This document shows, piece after piece, positions 45,376 to 57,300 of a stretch of DNA of 64,000 nucleotides (positions are counted from its first letter, which is position 1; every line of letters begins with the position of its first letter). Source of the stretch: Cryptomeria japonica (taxonomy: Eukaryota; Streptophyta; Pinopsida; Cupressales; Cupressaceae); assembly GCF_030272615.1 (NCBI RefSeq), contig NC_081413.1, positions 19,290,285-19,354,284 of the forward strand, in the 5' to 3' direction. The position numbers and the translations under genes were made by a program. The notes beneath the pieces were generated by a model, which ran no database searches, was not told the origin of the DNA, and saw only the letters and a program-made list of their open reading frames with translations.

Positions 45376-46408
45376 AAGAACTTGTTGTAGCCACAAATGC
45401 TTGACCTTTTCCCTTAGACTTTGAGGAAGAGGAAGGAGATGAATCCTTCTTTGTGTAGGCGGATGGCAAGTTGATGTTGTTTTTCTTAAGAAGATTAGTT
45501 AACTCATTAACTTGCTTTGTGTGGCAGCGATGCTCATCATGACCATACTTCTTGCAATATGCATAAGTTGGCTTATCCTTCTTAGGTGGTGTCCCCTTCT
45601 TGGAAGAGGATAAAAAATTGCCTTGTGATGGAGAGGATGATTGTCCTTTTTCCTGCTATGGCTATGACTTAGATTGCTTCTTCTTCTTGTTGGAATCTTT
45701 GCCTTGACTTCCTTGATTCCCTTGATTAGCCACCGAAGCCTTGGACTTTAAAGACTTGAGAAACCCCATGTTCAACAACTTAGATTGTTCCAATATCAAC
45801 ATTTATGTGAAAGCATCAAATGAAGGCATAACATAGGAACTCCCCACTATCAAATGATGAGTTTGGAAGCTAGACACAAATGCTGCATATTCTGGTGCAA
45901 GCTTGTCCAACAAGTTGAATATCAACTGAGCATCCTTTTTGTCAATTCCACAATCCTTAAGCTTTGCTCTTAGCTCATTTGCTTTGGTGACATAATATTG
46001 GATTGTATCAAAACTCTTGGGATCCAAGTTGGTGAGCTCATTGTCAATCTTATAACCTCTAATTTCATCAACTTGACCATACAATTTCTGAAACATATCC
46101 CAAGCATCTTTGATTGTAGTACACTTCTCAATATGAAAGATGAGGTCATCTGATACATACTTGCGCAAAGTTCCAAGAGCCATGCAATTCTTAGTGAGCC
46201 ATTCTAACTGAGCATTAGGATCAACCTTAGGATTAGGTGGTGCTGCTATTGTTCCATCTATGTAATGCATGAGACCTTTTTCCATTAATTTGCTCCACAC
46301 TTTAATTTTCCATGATGCATAATTATGTGGAGTTAAAGGTGGAAATTTATGAGGACTCATTGCAAAAAAAATGAAAGAGCACAAGGAAAGAGAGGCACAA
46401 TCACACAA
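45376..46408 (-). pseudogene. Cop-3 gag
   Basis: 45803-46408 encodes the copia gag core: LTPHNYASWKIKVWSKL, SDDLIFHIEKCTTIKDAWD and AQLIFNLLDKLAPEYAAFV. The likely start is the internal ATG before SPHKFPPLTPHNY (about 46360), since the preceding residues are leader-like. After a stop the nucleocapsid part is readable (YCKKYGHDEHRCHTKQVNE, 45490-45560): a knuckle-like motif whose first Cys seems to be Tyr. A Lys/Ser-rich stretch leads to the protease. Confidence 0.86.
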
Positions 46409-47421
46409 GACACCCCCCCAAATTCACTCAATCAAAGAACCCCCCCAAAAGTGATGATTTGGCACTTTATACTTAGTACATGTACAATGGGCCACTTGCA
46501 AAAAATGGCAAAGTGGTCTTCTAATTTCAATTTTACAAATTCCTCAATAAGGCCAAAAGAGACTCAAACTAATAATGCAAGAGATCTAAACTAAGATCCA
46601 AGCAATTTACAAGTACCAAATAGGCCAAATAAGACCAATATCTAAAAGTATAATTTCTACCTAAAACCTCTAAAATATGATCATAGATTATGAAAGTAGA
46701 AGAAAAAACATGCATTTAAAAAAAAAAGGCACCTGAAAAGGAGGTTGTATGAGCTCAAACGAGGCCTTTGAAGTTGCAGAATTGAGGATTGGACAGGTAC
46801 AACTGAGAGAATCTGAAAATTTCAAAAAACCTATGCACCAAAACCAGAAAATAACCACACCACTACGAAGAGAATGAAAAATTAGCCCAAATAAAAAAAA
46901 ATTGCACCCAAAAAGGAGCAAAATTGAGCAAGTTATGGGCCTCCAAAGTTGACCCAAAAAACCAAACTACTCAACAAAGAGGGGTCAAAAAATTTCCAAA
47001 GAAAATGCTGACTAGGCGCTGACTGTGTGCTGCTGATTGAGTGCTGACTGTGCACTGCTGACTGGGCAGAAGGTACGGATCCCAAAAATAATTTTCAAAT
47101 TTTTTTTTTTTTTTTTCAAAATTTTTTTTCAAACTGAAAATAATTTTCAAAAAAAAATAAATATATATATATATATTTTTGAAAAAAATCCGAAAATTAT
47201 GTACCGTACCACCCGAATTGTGCAGAAAATTTCCTCCACAGCCAAAAATCAATTTCGCCAAAATAGGTCGAATTTATACTTGATTTTTATGGAAATGGCC
47301 TTCTAGACGCAATGGTGAGGTTGAAAACACTCTAAGATGCCTCCAAAAAATGCAATCCCTCTGATCCAAAAATAGAAGCCTTCCACGATGTCTCCAAAAA
47401 CCAATCAATGAAGCCCTAATG
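46409..47421 (-). other. Cop-3 leader
   Basis: About 1 kb without a gene, AT-rich. It includes a poly-T/poly-A stretch (47090-47175) and a short run of GTGCTGACTGTG-like repeats (47005-47070). Confidence 0.7.
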
Positions 47422-47433
47422 GCTTTGATACCA
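47422..47433 (-). promoter_or_regulatory. Cop-3 primer-binding site
   Basis: The minus strand reads TGGTATCAAAGC directly next to the 5' LTR, one base different from the tRNA-iMet site TGGTATCAGAGC. Confidence 0.85.
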
Positions 47434-47884
47434 TGTGAGATTTTGCCAAGATCAAGGGCACAATGAAAAGTATAAAAATAGAGACAAAAGAATGACAAGA
47501 ACAAACTATATTCCCATCAATATGAAAATGATCAACTGAATTCACTAATACAATGAATATAGGCCTGCTTATATAGGCAAGGCCATATGGATGTATGAGC
47601 ACACAATCATGACATGTGGCTCAATGAGAAACAAGGGTAGGTAAGAAATACTAGGGGTAGGTAGAAGAAATAATATAATATTCCACAAGAGGTGGAAGAC
47701 CCACCAAATGTGGAGTGTAACAGCAAAATAAGACCACAAAAGGTGGAATTTCTCCTACAAGCTCTATCCCTATGTGCACACTTCCCTAAGTGTCTCAAAT
47801 CCAAACTATGAAGAGATGCATTATCCTAAGTTAACTTAAGTAAAGTGTAATAATATCCATAATGAATATTTATTTACACCAACA
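47434..47884 (-). repeat. Cop-3 5' LTR
   Basis: 451 bp, same ends as 33701-34151. Confidence 0.93.
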
Positions 47885-49081
47885 AAAGAAAATCCTGTTA
47901 AAGATTACAAACACATTGCTAGATGTGACCCAGTTAAGGGATTTCCCTCAGACTTGTTAGGGTCTTGCACTTTGTTAGAAGTGACCTTGTCAAAGGATTT
48001 CAAACACTCATTTAGAATGTTACCTTGCTAGAGGATTTACAAATAAGACTGTTAAGTCCACTCGGTTAAGAGATGTTCTATCACTTACAAAATAAATGAC
48101 AGTAATAAAATATATCTGCAACTTCACATCTGAAATGCTAAAGCAAATTCTATTTGCTTAAAACAATCTTGTCATAAGACTTATCTTGTGCCTTGTTGGG
48201 CTTGCTAGGCTTCTCAATCTCTTCTTCAATCAGATCTTCAAGCTTCTGTGCTCGGTAAACATTAATGTAGCATCACTGTGCATACATTTTCCCGCATCCA
48301 TTGTTTATCAACAATTCCTTATTTATAAACAATTTCCTAACTACTTAATCTCTTTTATCATATTTCTTATGATCAATCTTAGCCTTCAAATCATCAAACT
48401 TGACTAGGTTCAATGTATCCTTTGATCTGAAAATGTTCTACCTCACCTTGGAACTTGCATTCCTTCCTTGGAACTTGTGCTAGGTTATTGCAGTTCAATA
48501 TGTGTTGTAGATGTCGTAGATCCTTAACAAACTTCTTGCGTGACATACCGATCATTTATTCATCTCCAGCTCATAAACATCCTTCATTAAATAATGCTTT
48601 TATCCATCCAATGCGATCTATTATAACTCGATTGTTACTCAGTAAATACTGAACTTCACTCGGTAGACATTCTGCCTTCTTTAACCGATATCGATAACCT
48701 TAGGGTTTACGGACTAGATTCTTTGCTCGGTGACATAATACAGTATTACACTTATAATCAACAACATATGTAGGATATCAAAACAACATGATCTCATCAT
48801 TGTCTAACTCGGTAATAGTTGCCTATTGAATAACTTATTTCTCCCCTTCATTATCACATTCTTTCTGTGTCACTTACCAACCTCTTAATACTCATCAAAA
48901 CATACTTCTTAAAATATGGCAACATCATACTGAATCAGAAAATCAATTTCTTGACATCAATGACAAAATAATATTATTAAGACAGTAATCATCCTTCTTC
49001 AGTTATATCAACAATCTCCAACAACCTTCTCAATATCCTTATTGAAATGCCAACAATCTCTTTTCTATTGAAATTCCAACA
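47885..49081 (-). repeat. Cop-2 3' LTR, second segment
   Basis: Continuation of the Cop-2 3' LTR after Cop-3. It holds repeated GTTAAGGGAT/GTTAGAGGATT-like motifs (47890-48075) and repeated CTCGGTA motifs. At its PPT end it carries 26 bases (49056-49081) that the 5' LTR lacks; these repeat the LTR terminus (GAAATTCCAACA against GAAATGCCAACA). Confidence 0.88.
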
Positions 49082-49096
49082 ATCCCCCCCTTTGGC
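49082..49096 (-). promoter_or_regulatory. Cop-2 polypurine tract
   Basis: The minus strand reads GCCAAAGGGGGGGAT, directly followed by TGTTGGAATTTC. Confidence 0.87.
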
Positions 49097-49482
49097 ATTG
49101 ATGGCAATACCAACTTGATTTAATCCAACTGATTCGGATTCAGATTGTTGTTGGACTTCTCCTGTTATCCTTGAGTTGTTTAAACCTTCTTCATAAGTCT
49201 TCTCCCCCTGTCATTAGTCTTCTGTTATCTTCTTCATTTATTCTTCTCCCCCTTTGACAACAATGCCAAAAAGAAAAAAATAACTAATTCATGGTTTCTT
49301 CCATTGTGAAGTAATTTCCTTGTTGTGTTACACATGTATCATTTCAGTCTCGGTCAGAGCAACTTGTCTCTATTCACTATTTCCTACACACCTTTAGAAA
49401 ACCTCCTAAAGTGCATAAATCAGCATCAATCCACAAATAATATTCTATAGAGTCATCGAATTGATGCTTTCACCGAACTCTG
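49097..49482 (-). other. Cop-2 3' non-coding region
   Basis: Short non-coding stretch between RNase H and PPT, similar in layout to 11702-12000 of Cop-1 (CTTCTCCCCCTTTGACAACA occurs in both). No gene seen. Confidence 0.7.
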
Positions 49483-49988
49483 TCAGTGAGTAGAAGATAG
49501 GGGTAGGACCCCTAACTTGCTTCTGAGATACTCAAAAGTGTCCCTTGGTAGTGGCTTTGTGAAGATGTCTGCTATTTGCTCCTTTGAACTAATATATTCC
49601 AACACAACTTTCTTTTCTTGAACTTCTTCTCTAAGATAATGATACTTTATAGAGATATGCTTTGTCTTAGAGTGCATTACCGGATTCTTTGAAATGTTAA
49701 TGGCACTAGTATTATCACAGAATATAGTTACTGGCTCGGTAACTTTCTCATTTATACATTCCAATAGTTGCTTGATCCATGCTATATTGGTACAATTTAA
49801 TGCTACAATGACATATTCAGCTTCAGTTGTTGACTATGAAATGCATCCTTGTTTCTTGTTAAGCCAACTTACTAGTCTTTCTCCCAAGAAAAAAGCTTCA
49901 CCACTCGTGATTTTTTTGTCATCAATGTTTCCTGCCCAATCAGCATCAGTATAAACTTTTAAATCAAAATCATTCCTCTTTTCATATA
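49483..49988 (-). pseudogene. Cop-2 RNase H
   Basis: 49483-49764 encodes TIFCDNTSAINISKNPVM, KYHYLREEV and KEQIADIFTKPLPRDTFEYL, so the C-terminal half is intact to its natural end (KLGVLPL). The first half (49765-49988, NRKTTSGEAFFLGERLVSW-like text) is readable with a stop. It is the same type as in Cop-1. Confidence 0.87.
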
Positions 49989-50924
49989 CTAACCATAGTC
50001 TTCAGTGCCTCTCAGGTATCTAAAAATTCTCTTGATTGCTGTCATATGGGTTTCTTTGGGATTTGCACAAAATCTTGCAACTATTCTTACTGCATGTGCT
50101 ATATCCGACCTGTTGTGAACAACATATTGCAGCTTTCCAATCATATATTGGTAAAGTGTCTCATCAATAGATACAGATTCATCATTCTTTGATAGTTTAC
50201 AGTTAGTAGTCATAGGAGTACTTACAGGTTTAGAATCCTCCATTCCAAATTTCTTCAAGATTTCCTTTATGTACTTGGATTGACTAATGAAAATCTCATC
50301 TTTCATTTGCAATATTTGTAAACCTATAAAACACTTTATCTCACCAATTAATGACATCTCAAATTCTTTGCACATTTCATTTCCAAAGTTCTTGCATAGA
50401 GAATCATTTCCATAAAAAATAATATCATCAACAAATATGGCTGAGATCAGTATTCCATTGTCCTCATCATTCTTCATGTACATATTGTTGTTTTCACTTG
50501 TTCTTATAAAACCAATCTTGATTAGGTAAGAGTGCAGTCTCTCATACCATGCTCTAGGTGCTTGCTTTAAACCATATAAAGTTTTGTTCAATTTACATAC
50601 CTGATCTTTATTCTTGTCTTCAACAAATCCTTCAGGTTGTTCAATATAAACTTCTTCTTCTAGTATACCATTCAAAAATGCAGATTTAACATCCATTTGA
50701 TATACCTTGAAATTTTTGAAAGCAGCATATGCCAACAATGTTCTTACTCCCTCAAGTCTAGCCATAGGTGCAAAAGTCTCACCATAATCTATTCCTTCTT
50801 CTTGAGCATAACCTTTGCAAACTAGTCTTGCTTTGTTCCGAATGACCTCTCCTTTTTCATTTAGCTTGTTTCTGGAAATCCACTTTGTACTAATTACATT
50901 TTTGTCCTTCAGTCTTGGGACCAA
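49989..50924 (-). pseudogene. Cop-2 reverse transcriptase
   Basis: 311 uninterrupted codons spanning the complete copia [88 protein letters not shown] (FVDD at 50424-50435) and [18 protein letters not shown]. It ends near the RNase H border (YLRGTEDYG). All catalytic Asp are present. It would be translated as part of a polyprotein, so the first Met is not its true start. Confidence 0.9.
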
Positions 50925-51546
50925 TGTCCATGTTTCATTCTTCTTGATTTAATCAATCTCTTCTGTCATAGCATTTACCCAATCTTCATTATTAAATGCC
51001 TCTTTTACTATTCTCAGTTCAAATTCAGATATCAGACATGTGTTCTATCTTAGTTTGTTCCTTGTCATCATTGGATCATCCTTATCTCCTATAATCTAGC
51101 TTGATGCATGATTTCTTTTGACATATTTGGCTAATATAGGATCGATAGGCTCTGTATGATCTTCTTCATCACTCGGTAACTGAATATTATATTCATTTTC
51201 TTCAGCAACTTTCTCGGTAGGATTTATCGGTTGAACATAAACAAATTCTTCATAATTTTCTGGTTCTTTGGAATTTCTTTCATCATTTCTTTTTGCAGAT
51301 TCATTAATTTTCATATTTGCACTTTCTACTACTTTGTTAGATGATTTGATCATACATTTAAATGCTTTACTTCTACAAGAATAACCAAGAAATGTTCCTT
51401 CCTCACTTTTCTGATCAAACTTTCCATTTTTGTCATCTTTGTGAACATAACATCTACTTCCAAAGATTTTAAAAATAACTTACATTAGGTTTCTTGTCAT
51501 ACCAGATTTCATATGGTGTCTTCATAGTTCCTTTCTTTAGCTGTAC
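50925..51546 (-). pseudogene. Cop-2 integrase C-terminal part and linker
   Basis: 51096-51353 is an acidic linker (EVAEENEYNIQLPSDEEDHT-like). The conserved post-integrase block (DEKSDQKSEEGTFLGYSCRS-type text) is readable at about 51360-51420 through a stop, and a frameshift or stop lies near 51546. Confidence 0.75.
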
Positions 51547-53139
51547 TCAGTTCAGGGTGTAAACTACAGTGCAGATTGCTTCTCTCCAAAATGTTTGAGG
51601 TACCCTCTTTTCTATCATTAGGGTTCTAACACAATCTACAATTGATCTGTTTCTTCTCTCAGCTATCCCATTTTGCTGTGGAGTTCTCGGTGCAAATACT
51701 TGCCTTTTTATACCATGATCATTGCAGAATAAGTTAAATTCATCAGAAGTGAATTCTCCTCCTCTATCAGATCTAAGACATTTCAACTGTCTTCTTATTT
51801 TATTTTCAACTCTTGCCTTGTACCATTTAAACATTTGAAAAGCTTTAGATTTTTCTTTTAAAAACATAGTTGACATCATCCTTGAGTAATCATCAACAAA
51901 TAATATGAAATGTTTATCACCATAATAACTTTGAACTTTCATGGGACCACAAAGATCAGTGTGTACTAGATCTAAAATTCCTTTAGAAGTGTAGGAATTA
52001 CTTGTAAAGCTTGATCTTGTCATCTTACCCATCTGGCATCCTTGACATATTGCATTCTCTAGTTTTTCCAGGCTCGGTAGACCTCTTACTCGGTGCTTCT
52101 TATTTATTTTGATCAAATTATTAAAATTTACATGACAAAACGTTTTATGCCATAACCAGGTATCTTCTATTTTTGCATATAGACATTTGTTCTGAGTTGA
52201 GTCAAGATGAAATGTATTACCTTTTGTTTGTGTCCTGGTAGCAGCTAGCTTTCCATGTTTGTCATGAACTTTGACACATCCCTTTTGGAATTCTATTCGG
52301 TATCCTGTATTGTTTAGTTGTGCTACACTCAACAAATTGTATTTCAATCCTTCAACCCAATATACATCATCACATTTAGCTTTTTCAAGAAGTGTTATGG
52401 ATCCTTTACCTTTCACCGGACATGGTGCATCATTACCAAATCTTACATAACCTCCATCATAATCTTCTAATTTAACAAACTTGTGTTTATCACCTGTTAT
52501 GTGATGTGAGCATCCACTATCTATGATCCAAGAATCATTATTATTTATGTGAGATATTAGGGCTTTGTCTTCATACCTTTCTTCATCTGATCCATCTTTA
52601 ATAGCCACATAAACAAATTCTTCTTTATCAATTTCATCAGATTTATTATCATTGTATTCCTCGTCAGCTACTAGGCATGTCTTTCTATCTCTCCTTCTAA
52701 AGTCTCGGTGTCCTTTGTAGTGATTGTCTTTCTGTTTGTCTTCTCGGTATTCTCTCTTTTCACTAGATTCTTTGTCAGGGCAGTTAGAAGCCATATGTCC
52801 TATTTTATCAAAGTTAAAACATTTTAAAGGTAGCTTTCCTTTATACTTACCTTTGTCTCTCAGTAACCTTCTAGCCAATAGTGCTTCAAACTCTTCTTGC
52901 TTTCTAATTTCCTCATACAGTTTGTGTACTTCTTCCATGCTTTTATGAAATCTCTCACTTGCTCCACTGTGATTTCCTTTAGGATACTTATTCATTCTAT
53001 CATTATAGTCATCAGATTCATCAATACGAAAAGAACTGAATGCAGATTCAACTTTATTTACCGAAGACCCACTATTATCAAAATTACTTAACTCAAATGC
53101 ATGTAGCTTACCGATAGTGGCATCCAAAGAGACTGACAT
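51547..53139 (-). pseudogene. Cop-2 gag C-terminus, protease and integrase in one frame
   Basis: 530 uninterrupted codons, the longest frame in the window. The order is gag C-terminal part, a zinc knuckle that reads CFNFDKIGHMASNC (second Cys is Phe), protease WIIDSGCSHHITGD (DSG), integrase zinc region (CHVNFNNL, CQGCQMGKM), then LVHTDLCGPMK, CLRSDRGGEFTSDEF and QQNGIAERRNR with an intact catalytic triad, ending QTFWREAICTVVYTLN. A TGA at about 53160 separates it from the gag N-terminus. Confidence 0.9.
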
Positions 53140-53560
53140 ATTTGATATAGACCTTAATTCATTGATTGCAAAGACTCAAATGGCATAAGTAGGTAGAAGG
53201 GTTCTCAACAACTTACTTGTTACATCATTTTCTTCAATAGTTCCTCCTGCTCCTTTAATTTGATTGACAATTTCCTTTAACCTTGTACTATATTGGGTTA
53301 TGTTCTCACCTTCATTCATTCTCATGGATTCAAGTTGTCCTCTTAGACTATCTACTTTTTCTCTTTGAACATGTTCATCACCACCATACACAAATATGAG
53401 CTTGGTCCACATCGCCTTTGAATCATTATAGCCTTCTAGATCATTAAACTCTGAGCCAGTTAATGCTAATGTTATTTCAATCATAGCTTGAATATGTTCT
53501 TGCTTTGCCTTTATCTCTTCCATGCTCATCGGGTTGGTGCTATGTAATCATTCTCCAAAT
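53140..53560 (-). pseudogene. Cop-2 gag N-terminal part
   Basis: 53176-53529 encodes LTGSEFNDLEGYNDSKAMWT, GGDEHVQREKVDSLRGQLES and MNEGENITQYSTRLKEIVNQ, a UBN2-type gag like that of Cop-1. It ends at TYAI followed by a TGA, after which the same frame goes on into the 530-codon block. An upstream start cannot be fixed. Confidence 0.87.
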
Positions 53561-53713
53561 AATATGTTGCATATTCTTCAATTCCTAATAAGTGCAGCTT
53601 CATCCTTTTCTGCCATGTGGAGAAACTTGACTTGTTCAGCTTTGGTGCATCCCTTTTATACGTCTTTGGATCTTTGCCTCAAGTACCTTTAAACTTTTCT
53701 TCCAAAGTCCAAA

Positions 53714-53725
53714 GCTCTGATACCA
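53714..53725 (-). promoter_or_regulatory. Cop-2 primer-binding site
   Basis: The minus strand reads TGGTATCAGAGC, two bases inside the 5' LTR: tRNA-iMet type. Confidence 0.92.
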
Positions 53726-53727
53726 AT

Positions 53728-55195
53728 TGTAAAGCTTCAATGGCAATAGTTAATAAGATGAGGGGGGGGGAGGGGTGAATCATACAAACTTAATATTCAA
53801 TATATTCAACAGATTCAACCTTCGTAGCTTATACTTCAAAATATATAACCAAAACTATAAAACATTCAAACTCATGAATAGATAACATCACAACACATAC
53901 AACACTAGATTTAACGTGGAAACCCAAATAGGGAAAAACCACTGTGGGATTTCAAACCCACTAAGAAATATACCCTTCTAGAGTATACTCCGTTAAAAGA
54001 AAATCTTGTTAAAGATTACAAACACGTTGCTAGATGTGACCCAGTTAAGGGATTTCCCTCAAACTTGTTAGAGTCTTGCACTTTGTTAGAAGTGACCTTG
54101 TCAAAGGATTTCAAATACTCATTTAGAATGTTACCTTGCTAGAGGATTTACAAATAAGACTGTTAAGTCCACTCAGTTAAGAGATTTCCTATCACTTACA
54201 AAATAAATAACAATAATACAATATATCTGCAACTTCACATCTGAAATGCTAAAGCAGATTCTATTTTCTCAAAAAAATCTTGTCATAAGACTTATCTTGT
54301 CCCTTGTTGGGCTTTCTGGGCTTCTCAATATGTTCTTCAATCAGATCTTCAAGCTTCTGTGCTTGATAAACATTACTGTAGCATCACTGTGCATACATTT
54401 GCCCACATCCATTGTTTATCAACAATTCCTTATTTATAAACAATTTCCTAACTACTTAATCTACTTGATCACATTTCCTATGATCAATCTTAGCCATCAG
54501 ATCATCAAACTTGACTAGGTTCAATGTATCCTTTGATCTGAAAATGTTTTGCCTTGCCTTGGAACTTACATTCCTTCCTTGGAACTTGTGCTAGGTTATT
54601 GCGGTACAATCTATGCTGTATATTTTCCTCTTGATTTTTCATTGCCGTAGATCCTTAACAAACTTCTTACGTGACATACCAATCATTTATTCATCTCTAG
54701 CTCATCAGCATCCTTCATTAAATAATACTTTTATCCATCCGATGTGATCTATTATAACTTGGTTGTTACTTGGTAAATACTGAACTTCACTCAGTAGACA
54801 TTATTCCTTCTTTAACCAATATCGATAACCTTAGGGTTTACCGACTAGATTCTTTGCTCAGTGACATAATACAGTATTAAACTTATAATTAGCAACATAT
54901 GTAGGATATCAAAACAATCAAAACAACATGATCTCATCATTGTCTAACTCGGTAATAGTTGCCCATTGAATAACTTATTTCTCCCCTTCATTATCACATT
55001 CTTTCTGTGTCACTTACCGACCTCTTAATACTCATCAAAACATACTTCTTAAAATATGGCAACATCATACTGAATCAGAAAATCAATTTCTTGACATCAA
55101 TGACAAAATAATATTATTAAGACAGTAATCATCCTTCTTCAGTTATATCAACAATCTCCAATAACCTTCTCAATATCTTTATTGAAATGCCAACA
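53728..55195 (-). repeat. Cop-2 5' LTR
   Basis: 1468 bp; + strand TGTAAAGCTTCAATGG to GAAATGCCAACA, followed by the TSD ATGCT. It shows the uninterrupted form of the site where Cop-3 entered the 3' LTR. Confidence 0.93.
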
Positions 55196-55450
55196 ATGCT
55201 TGTCGCACAAAAACAATATGACTACTGATTCGTTGTCTTTGAGGTTGCCTAAGGAAAATCAACCAAACATAGTGTATTCTTTCAATTCATTTTTAGGCAC
55301 CTAAATTGCTATCTGGTTAAAGAAAAAATCTATCTTTCGTGTTTTTAGAAGATTTTGAGAGGTAGGAGAGTATGCTCTTGTCTTTTTATAGACAATAAAA
55401 AATCCAGACCCTTGAGGCTTTTTCTTTGTTTGAGATTTGTACATCTTTTG

Positions 55451-55908
55451 CAGGCCTGCCCTCCCGAGGGGTTGAAAAAATCTTTAAAATGTTACGGCCA
55501 ATGTGAGGGGAACGACCTAAGTGGGAATGGCTAAATGCCAAGTACTCCAACCCACTATAAAATAAACGTGATTTGATGAAAATAAAGTCAACAGAAGTGC
55601 TCGGGAATAAATCTCCTCCGTACCTTTGGGTATATTAAAACTTGGTTTTCAAGGCTGGGAGACCTCTTAATTGAGTTTATACCTCAATGTGCTGAACGAA
55701 TCCCCTACTAGTTCCAATTAAAATTAGAAGCTACCCAGTTCACCTCCGAAAGGGGGGATGATATTTGAGCAAGAGAGATCGTAATTATCCCAAGATACTT
55801 GTCATTTTGTGCCCCCATTAGCGTTTGGAGTTGAATAATACGGCATTGACAATCCATTGTGTGAGACTCAGCGGCCGTTTTCTGATTAGCTATTGGGTGT
55901 CTACTTGA
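55451..55908 (+). other. Conserved non-coding leader block, Tat-3 copy
   Basis: 458 bp aligning with 7511-7968 of Tat-1, starting CAGGCCTGCCCTCCCGAGG and including ACCTAAGTGGGAATGGCTAA, CCACTATAAAATAAA and GGTTTTCAAGGCTGGGA. The resemblance is clearly stronger than between the protease or linker sequences of the two elements. Confidence 0.78.
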
Positions 55909-56071
55909 GTCTACAAGAAAAGGTTTTCTTCTCTCACTAATTTCCATAGGGTTTGCATGCTGTGATTGGAGTTACTATTCATACTACATGTTTTCTGTGT
56001 TTTCATGCCTGAAACAAAAAAACTGAAATACCAAAATTGGAGAAGACAAGAAACAACTCAGTGATTAGAGA

Positions 56072-56580
56072 CTTTGTCCGTGTCAGAACTAGTCCATCCT
56101 AAGTCAAAACTTTGTCCGTGTCAAAACTAGTCCATCCTAAGTCAAAACTTTGTCTGTGTCAGAACTAGTCCATCCTAAGTCGAAACTTTGTCCGTGTCAG
56201 AACTAGTCCATCCTAAGTCAATACTTTGTTCATGTCAGAACTAGTCCATCCTAAGTCTAAACTCTATCCGTGTCAGAACTAGTCCATCCTACGTCAAAAC
56301 TTTGTCTATGTCAGAATTAGTCCATCCTAAGTCAAAACTTTTTTCTGTATCAGAACTAGTCCATCCTAAGTCAAAACTTTGACTGTGTTAGAACTAGTCC
56401 ATCCTAAGTTGAAACTCTATCCGTGTTAGAACTAGTCCATCCTAAGTCAAAACTTTGTTCATGTCAGAACTAGTCCATCCTAAGTCAAAACTCTGTCCAT
56501 GTCAGATTTAGTCCATCCTAAGTTGAAACTCTGTCCATTTTAGAACTTGTCCATCCTAAGTAGAAATTCTGTTCAAAACT
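56072..56580 (+). repeat. 38-bp tandem array in the Tat-3 leader
   Basis: About 13 head-to-tail copies of a 38-bp unit containing GTGTCAGAACTAGTCCATCC, decaying at the right end. There are no unique spacers. It has no counterpart in Tat-1. Confidence 0.92.
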
Positions 56581-57300
56581 AGTCTATCTTGGTAAAAAAT
56601 CAGTCCATCTCAGAATTGGTCATACTCAGTTGTCATACTCAGCAATCAAAAAAACTTAGAATTTTAGTCTTTGCTCTGTGAACAGTCATAAGAATATGAT
56701 CATTTATCATCCTGCACGATATCCTGTGTCATACGAGTCTTGTGATTTCTTTTCCTACACTGTATCCTATGTCGTACGAAACCCAAAAGTCTGTCACTGA
56801 AGCTAAATCATGTGTCATACGAAACAAAACTACACTAAATCTTTTGTCATCCTACACATACCCATTTGTCGTATGGTACAAGGCAGAAACTCATACAAAA
56901 CAAAATTGTTGTCGTCCTAAAGTTGTTAAATTGTTGTCCGGATCAGTAAATCCTATCGTACAAATCTCTAGTTTTGTCAGTACATAATAGTCAAACTTGC
57001 CTAAAAATAGTCTACAACAAACATAATACTGGTTATCATCATCCTAAGCATAAAGATCAAGATAGTGTACCTCTACCATTTACATTGCACAATTTGGTCA
57101 ATCATCTTTTAGCTAGTTCAATCAACTACCTATCAAACCTAAGTCACTTAGATAACGTCTTATACAAGATAGATCTTTCCTGAAACTAGACTAAAATCTC
57201 AGTTGTTTCTCTCAAACAATATGTTAATCGAACAACTAGCTCTGACATTGATCTTGACCTCTGCATCACAAACAACTTTAGGTCACACTAATCCATAAAA

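Larger units (their letters stand above)
33701..47884 (-). mobile_element. Cop-3: Ty1/copia element carrying Chr-2
   Basis: LTRs 33701-34151 and 47434-47884, 451 bp each. TSD is AAAGC (33696-33700) against AAAGA (47885-47889), one mismatch. The undisturbed copy of the target in the Cop-2 5' LTR reads AAAGA, so the left copy has mutated. Minus-strand order is gag, protease, integrase, RT, RNase H; Chr-2 splits the integrase. It belongs to a different copia lineage from Cop-1 and Cop-2: short LTRs and different gag and linker. Confidence 0.93.
33433..55195 (-). mobile_element. Cop-2: Ty1/copia element carrying two nested elements
   Basis: Ends TGTAAAGC at 33433 and CCAACA at 55195, flanked by the perfect TSD ATGCT (33428-33432 and 55196-55200). 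The 3' LTR is split by Cop-3. Internal part 49082-53727 on the minus strand: gag, protease, integrase, RT, RNase H. The RT and the gag-PR-IN block are long uninterrupted frames (311 and 530 codons), better than in any other copia element here. The protein resembles Cop-1. Without nested DNA it is about 7.6 kb. Confidence 0.93.
55196..57300 (+). other. Tat-3 leader, second part
   Basis: Resumes at ATGCT TGTCGCAC and runs to the gag start. It contains the conserved block (55451-55908), the 38-bp array (56072-56580) and further GTACGA/CATACGA motifs (56710-56960). The 57000-57300 stretch is AT-rich without a recognisable feature. A possible splice-acceptor-like string, CATCTTTTGCAGG, precedes the conserved block; whether it is used is unknown. 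Confidence 0.75.

Noticed and set aside
55441-55452. Splice acceptor before the Tat-3 leader block
   Set aside because: CATCTTTTGCAGG fits the consensus, but such strings are common and no matching donor or transcript evidence is available.
56072-56580. Possible CRISPR-like array
   Set aside because: The 38-bp units follow each other without unique spacers, and the context is a plant retroelement leader. It is a plain tandem repeat.
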